Of a DNA stretch of 34,979 bases, positions 32,919-34,979 are shown one piece after another. The notes beneath the pieces are model-generated. The model was not told where the DNA came from. It saw only the letters and a list, made by a program, of their open reading frames with translations, and did not search any database. The stretch lies in the NCBI GenBank assembly GCA_009918225.1, contig RGEP01000002.1:1-34979 (forward strand), read 5' to 3'. This DNA comes from Betaproteobacteria bacterium. Lineage in GTDB: Bacteria; Pseudomonadota; Gammaproteobacteria; Burkholderiales; Burkholderiaceae_C. Each line of letters starts with the position of its first letter. The stretch's first letter is position 1. The position numbers and the translations under genes were made by a program.

Positions 32919-33828
32919 TCGACCAAGACAGCCAGCGAAGCGCGAACGCTTCCAGGTCTATTGGCGATGCACTGGTCCACATCTCCAGGTCACCTTCGCT
33001 GGGCTTGAGCGTTTTCATCGCGTCCGGTATGTTCATCGTTTCACCATTCGATGACGCAAGCGGCGGCATCTCAGGAGTTGAGATTTCAAGAGGCGGCGCT
33101 GGGCGGGATGCATCGTCCACCAGGCTGGCGGCTCTTCGAGCCACGGCATCGGCGGTGTCCACCAGCGTCACACCAGGCCCCATGGCCGATTCGATCCAGC
33201 GGCGCGCAAAGGCATAGTGGGTACAGCCCAGGACCACGGTGTCCACCCGGGCCTTGCGCAAGGGTGCGGTGTGTTGGTCCACCAGGGCTTCAATCCTGGC
33301 CTCATCTCCCCGTTCAATGGCCAGGGCCAAGCCGGTGCAGCCTTGCGCGGTCACCTGGGCACCGCCGGCGTACTCGGCCAGCAAGCGGCTGAACCGTTGG
33401 CTTCGAAGGGTGGCTTGCGTGGCCATCACACCGATGCGCCGTGAGGCGGACTGCGCTACGGCCGGCTTGATGCCCGGCTCGATGCCCACAATGGCACAGT
33501 CGAGGTGTCGAGCTCTCAAGAGGGGAAGGGCTGCTGCCGTGGCGGTGTTGCAGGCCACCACCAACAACGCGGCGCCGCGTGAACGCAGAAAGTGGGCGAT
33601 TCGCAGGCTGCGGTCTTGCAACCAGGCCTCGTCGCGCTCACCGTAAGGTGCGTGGGCACTGTCGGCCGCATACACCAGGCGCGCCCGGGGCAGGCTGCGC
33701 CGCAGCGAGGGCAGCACCGACAGTCCGCCCACACCGGAATCAAACACGCCCACGGTCAAGCCCATCTGCGGGGTAAGCAGTCTGTCCGCAGGGTCTTGGA
33801 GGGCAGGGATGGCAGAGGCTGAGGGCAT
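32893..33828 (-). CDS. murI: Glutamate racemase
   Basis: A 311-residue cytoplasmic enzyme making D-glutamate for peptidoglycan. The FDSGVGGLSVLPSLRRSLP motif, the first catalytic Cys in VVACNTATAAALP and the second in VLGCTHYAFA are all present. The start is uncertain: ATG 33828 (chosen), ATG 33765 (21 residues shorter, closer to the family core) or GTG 33846; none has a strong ribosome binding site. Between the core and the final LEMWTSASPIDLEAFALRWL segment there is a 35-residue Pro/Ser-rich insertion not usual in shorter family members. Confidence 0.93.
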   Translation of the reverse strand: MPSASAIPALQDPADRLLTPQMGLTVGVFDSGVGGLSVLPSLRRSLPRARLVYAADSAHAPYGERDEAWLQDRSLRIAHFLRSRGAALLVVACNTATAAALPLLRARHLDCAIVGIEPGIKPAVAQSASRRIGVMATQATLRSQRFSRLLAEYAGGAQVTAQGCTGLALAIERGDEARIEALVDQHTAPLRKARVDTVVLGCTHYAFARRWIESAMGPGVTLVDTADAVARRAASLVDDASRPAPPLEISTPEMPPLASSNGETMNIPDAMKTLKPSEGDLEMWTSASPIDLEAFALRWLSWSISAQPLRV

Positions 33829-33906
33829 CTTGTGCAAAAATAGCACGGTCGTTCGATTCGGTCCTCGCCGGCCAAAAGCGTCAGGAAATCAGGGGGAACG
33901 CCCACC

Positions 33907-33912
33907 TAGAAT
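33907..33912 (+). promoter_or_regulatory. Possible -10 element for etfBA
   Basis: TAGAAT matches five of six bases of the -10 consensus, 41 nt before the etfB start, in the 125-nt divergent gap between murI and etfB. No good -35 is visible at the expected distance, so the call is tentative. Confidence 0.3.
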
Positions 33913-33953
33913 CGATCGAAGCATTACATCATTTCCCAGCAGAGGAGCCCTTC

Positions 33954-34706
33954 ATGAAGGTCCTGGTCCCGGTCAAGCGGGTGGTCGACTACAACGTCAA
34001 GGTGCGCGTGAAATCAGACGGCACGGGCGTGGACATCGCCAATGTGAAGATGAGCATGAACCCCTTCGACGAGATTGCCGTGGAAGAGGCTGTGCGGCTC
34101 AAGGAGAAGGGGGTGGTGACCGAGGTCATTGCCGTGTCCTGTGGGGTGTCCCAATGCCAGGAAACGCTGCGCACCGCCATGGCCATCGGCGCCGACCGCG
34201 GCATCCTCGTGGAAACCGATGTGGAGCTGCAGCCTCTGGCCGTGGCCAAGCTGCTGCAGGCCCTGGTGGCCAAGGAACAGCCCCAGTTGGTGATCTTGGG
34301 CAAGCAGGCCATCGACGACGACTGCAATCAAACCGGCCAAATGTTGGCCGCTTTATCGGGACTGCCCCAGGCCACCTTCGCGTCGAAGGTGGAGGTGGCC
34401 GACGGCAAGGCCACGGTCACACGTGAGGTGGACGGTGGCCTGGAAACCTTGAGCATCCAGTTGCCGGCCGTGGTGACCACCGACCTGCGTCTGAATGAGC
34501 CGCGCTATGTGACCCTGCCCAACATCATGAAGGCCAAGAAGAAGACCTTGGATGTGGTCAAGCCCGAAGAGTTGGGAGTCGATGTGGCCCCGCGCATCCG
34601 CACCTTGAAGGTGTCGGAGCCGCCCAAGCGCAGCGCCGGCATCAAGGTGCCGGATGTGGCCACTTTGGTGGCCAAACTGAAGAACGAAGCGAAGGTCATC
34701 GGCTGA
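33954..34706 (+). CDS. etfB: Electron transfer flavoprotein, beta subunit
   Basis: A 250-residue subunit that, with EtfA, carries electrons from acyl-CoA and related dehydrogenases to ETF-quinone oxidoreductase. MKVLVPVKRVVDYNVKVRVK at the start, NPFDEIAVEEAVRLKEKG, LVILGKQAIDDDCNQTGQML and LRLNEPRYVTLPNIMKAKKK are family hallmarks. AGAGGAG precedes the ATG. etfA follows after 86 nt. This is a housekeeping operon and marks the end of the photosynthesis region. Confidence 0.97.
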   Translation: MKVLVPVKRVVDYNVKVRVKSDGTGVDIANVKMSMNPFDEIAVEEAVRLKEKGVVTEVIAVSCGVSQCQETLRTAMAIGADRGILVETDVELQPLAVAKLLQALVAKEQPQLVILGKQAIDDDCNQTGQMLAALSGLPQATFASKVEVADGKATVTREVDGGLETLSIQLPAVVTTDLRLNEPRYVTLPNIMKAKKKTLDVVKPEELGVDVAPRIRTLKVSEPPKRSAGIKVPDVATLVAKLKNEAKVIG

Positions 34707-34792
34707 GGCCGACCCTGTTTGAAGCCTGCAGTGCGGCCGCCAGCGCGGCACGCCCTCCAGCCCTCCCTACTTTGTGAGCCCGTGAGAATTTC

Positions 34793-34979
34793 ATGACCAC
34801 TCTCGTCGTTGCCGAACACGACCATGCGTCCCTCAAGGGCGCCACCCTCAACGCCGTTACGGCGGCCTTGGCCTGTGGGTCCGAGGTTCATGTGCTGGTG
34901 GCCGGCTGTGATGCTGCAGCGGCCGCACAGCAGGCCGCACAGGTGTCCGGTGTGACCAAGGTCTTGCATGCCGACCATG
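34793..34979 (+). CDS. etfA: Electron transfer flavoprotein, alpha subunit (partial)
   Basis: The first 62 codons before the window edge: the start MTTLVVAEHDHASLKGATLN is the usual EtfA N-terminus, followed by NAVTAALACGSEVHVLVAG. EtfA holds the FAD of the heterodimer. The ATG at 34793 has only a weak GAGA upstream. Confidence 0.93.
   Translation, partial: MTTLVVAEHDHASLKGATLNAVTAALACGSEVHVLVAGCDAAAAAQQAAQVSGVTKVLHADH

Overview
The window is a high-GC stretch of a photosynthesis gene cluster from a purple, bacteriochlorophyll-a-producing bacterium, most likely a betaproteobacterium of the Burkholderiales (Rubrivivax/Roseateles/Rhodoferax-like). The evidence is the gene order pufM-pufC-crtA-crtD-crtC, convergent to bchF-N-B-H-L-M-lhaA-puhA-B-C-acsF-puhE-crtI-crtB, followed by aerR-ppsR-bchG-bch2-bchP. 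This is family and gene-order recognition by reading; no database search was made.

Layout. Positions 1-4468 (+ strand) hold the end of the puf operon (reaction-centre M subunit, tetrahaem cytochrome) and crtA-crtD-crtC for the spheroidene pathway. Positions 4487-21481 (- strand) are one long, tightly packed unit whose genes mostly overlap or lie within about 40 nt of each other. It starts at bchF and makes chlorophyllide (bchF, bchNBL, bchH, bchM, acsF), assembles the reaction centre and LH1 (lhaA, puhA, puhB, puhC, puhE) and ends with carotenoid genes crtI and crtB. Positions 21482-21775 are a divergent control region. Positions 21776-28414 (+) encode the B12-type antirepressor AerR/PpaA, the repressor PpsR/CrtJ, the end of the bacteriochlorophyll pathway (bchG, a PucC-like carrier, bchP) and TspO. 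From 28603 on the content shifts to a HiPIP electron carrier, two lipoproteins, a tRNA-Leu, an MFS carrier, murI and etfBA.

How they work together. HiPIP is a plausible soluble donor to the PufC haems, which re-reduce the reaction centre whose M and H subunits are encoded here. PpsR probably represses bchF and bchG through palindromic TGT-N12-ACA-like boxes that overlap their TTGACA -35 elements; AerR and TspO are plausible modulators of that control. Both the dark-operative protochlorophyllide reductase (BchLNB) and the oxygen-dependent cyclase (AcsF) are present. crtE, crtF, bchCXYZ, bchD/I and pufBAL are not in the window.

Main oddities. (1) crtI and crtB are joined by what looks like a deletion that removed the C-terminal FAD-binding end of CrtI and the N-terminus of CrtB. 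(2) crtC appears to start 373 nt inside crtD, at an ATG with a strong ribosome binding site. (3) The bchF and bchG promoters sit so close to their start codons that the transcripts would be leaderless or nearly so. I found no CRISPR array, insertion sequence, prophage or defence system, and nothing that I can defend as a wholly new system.
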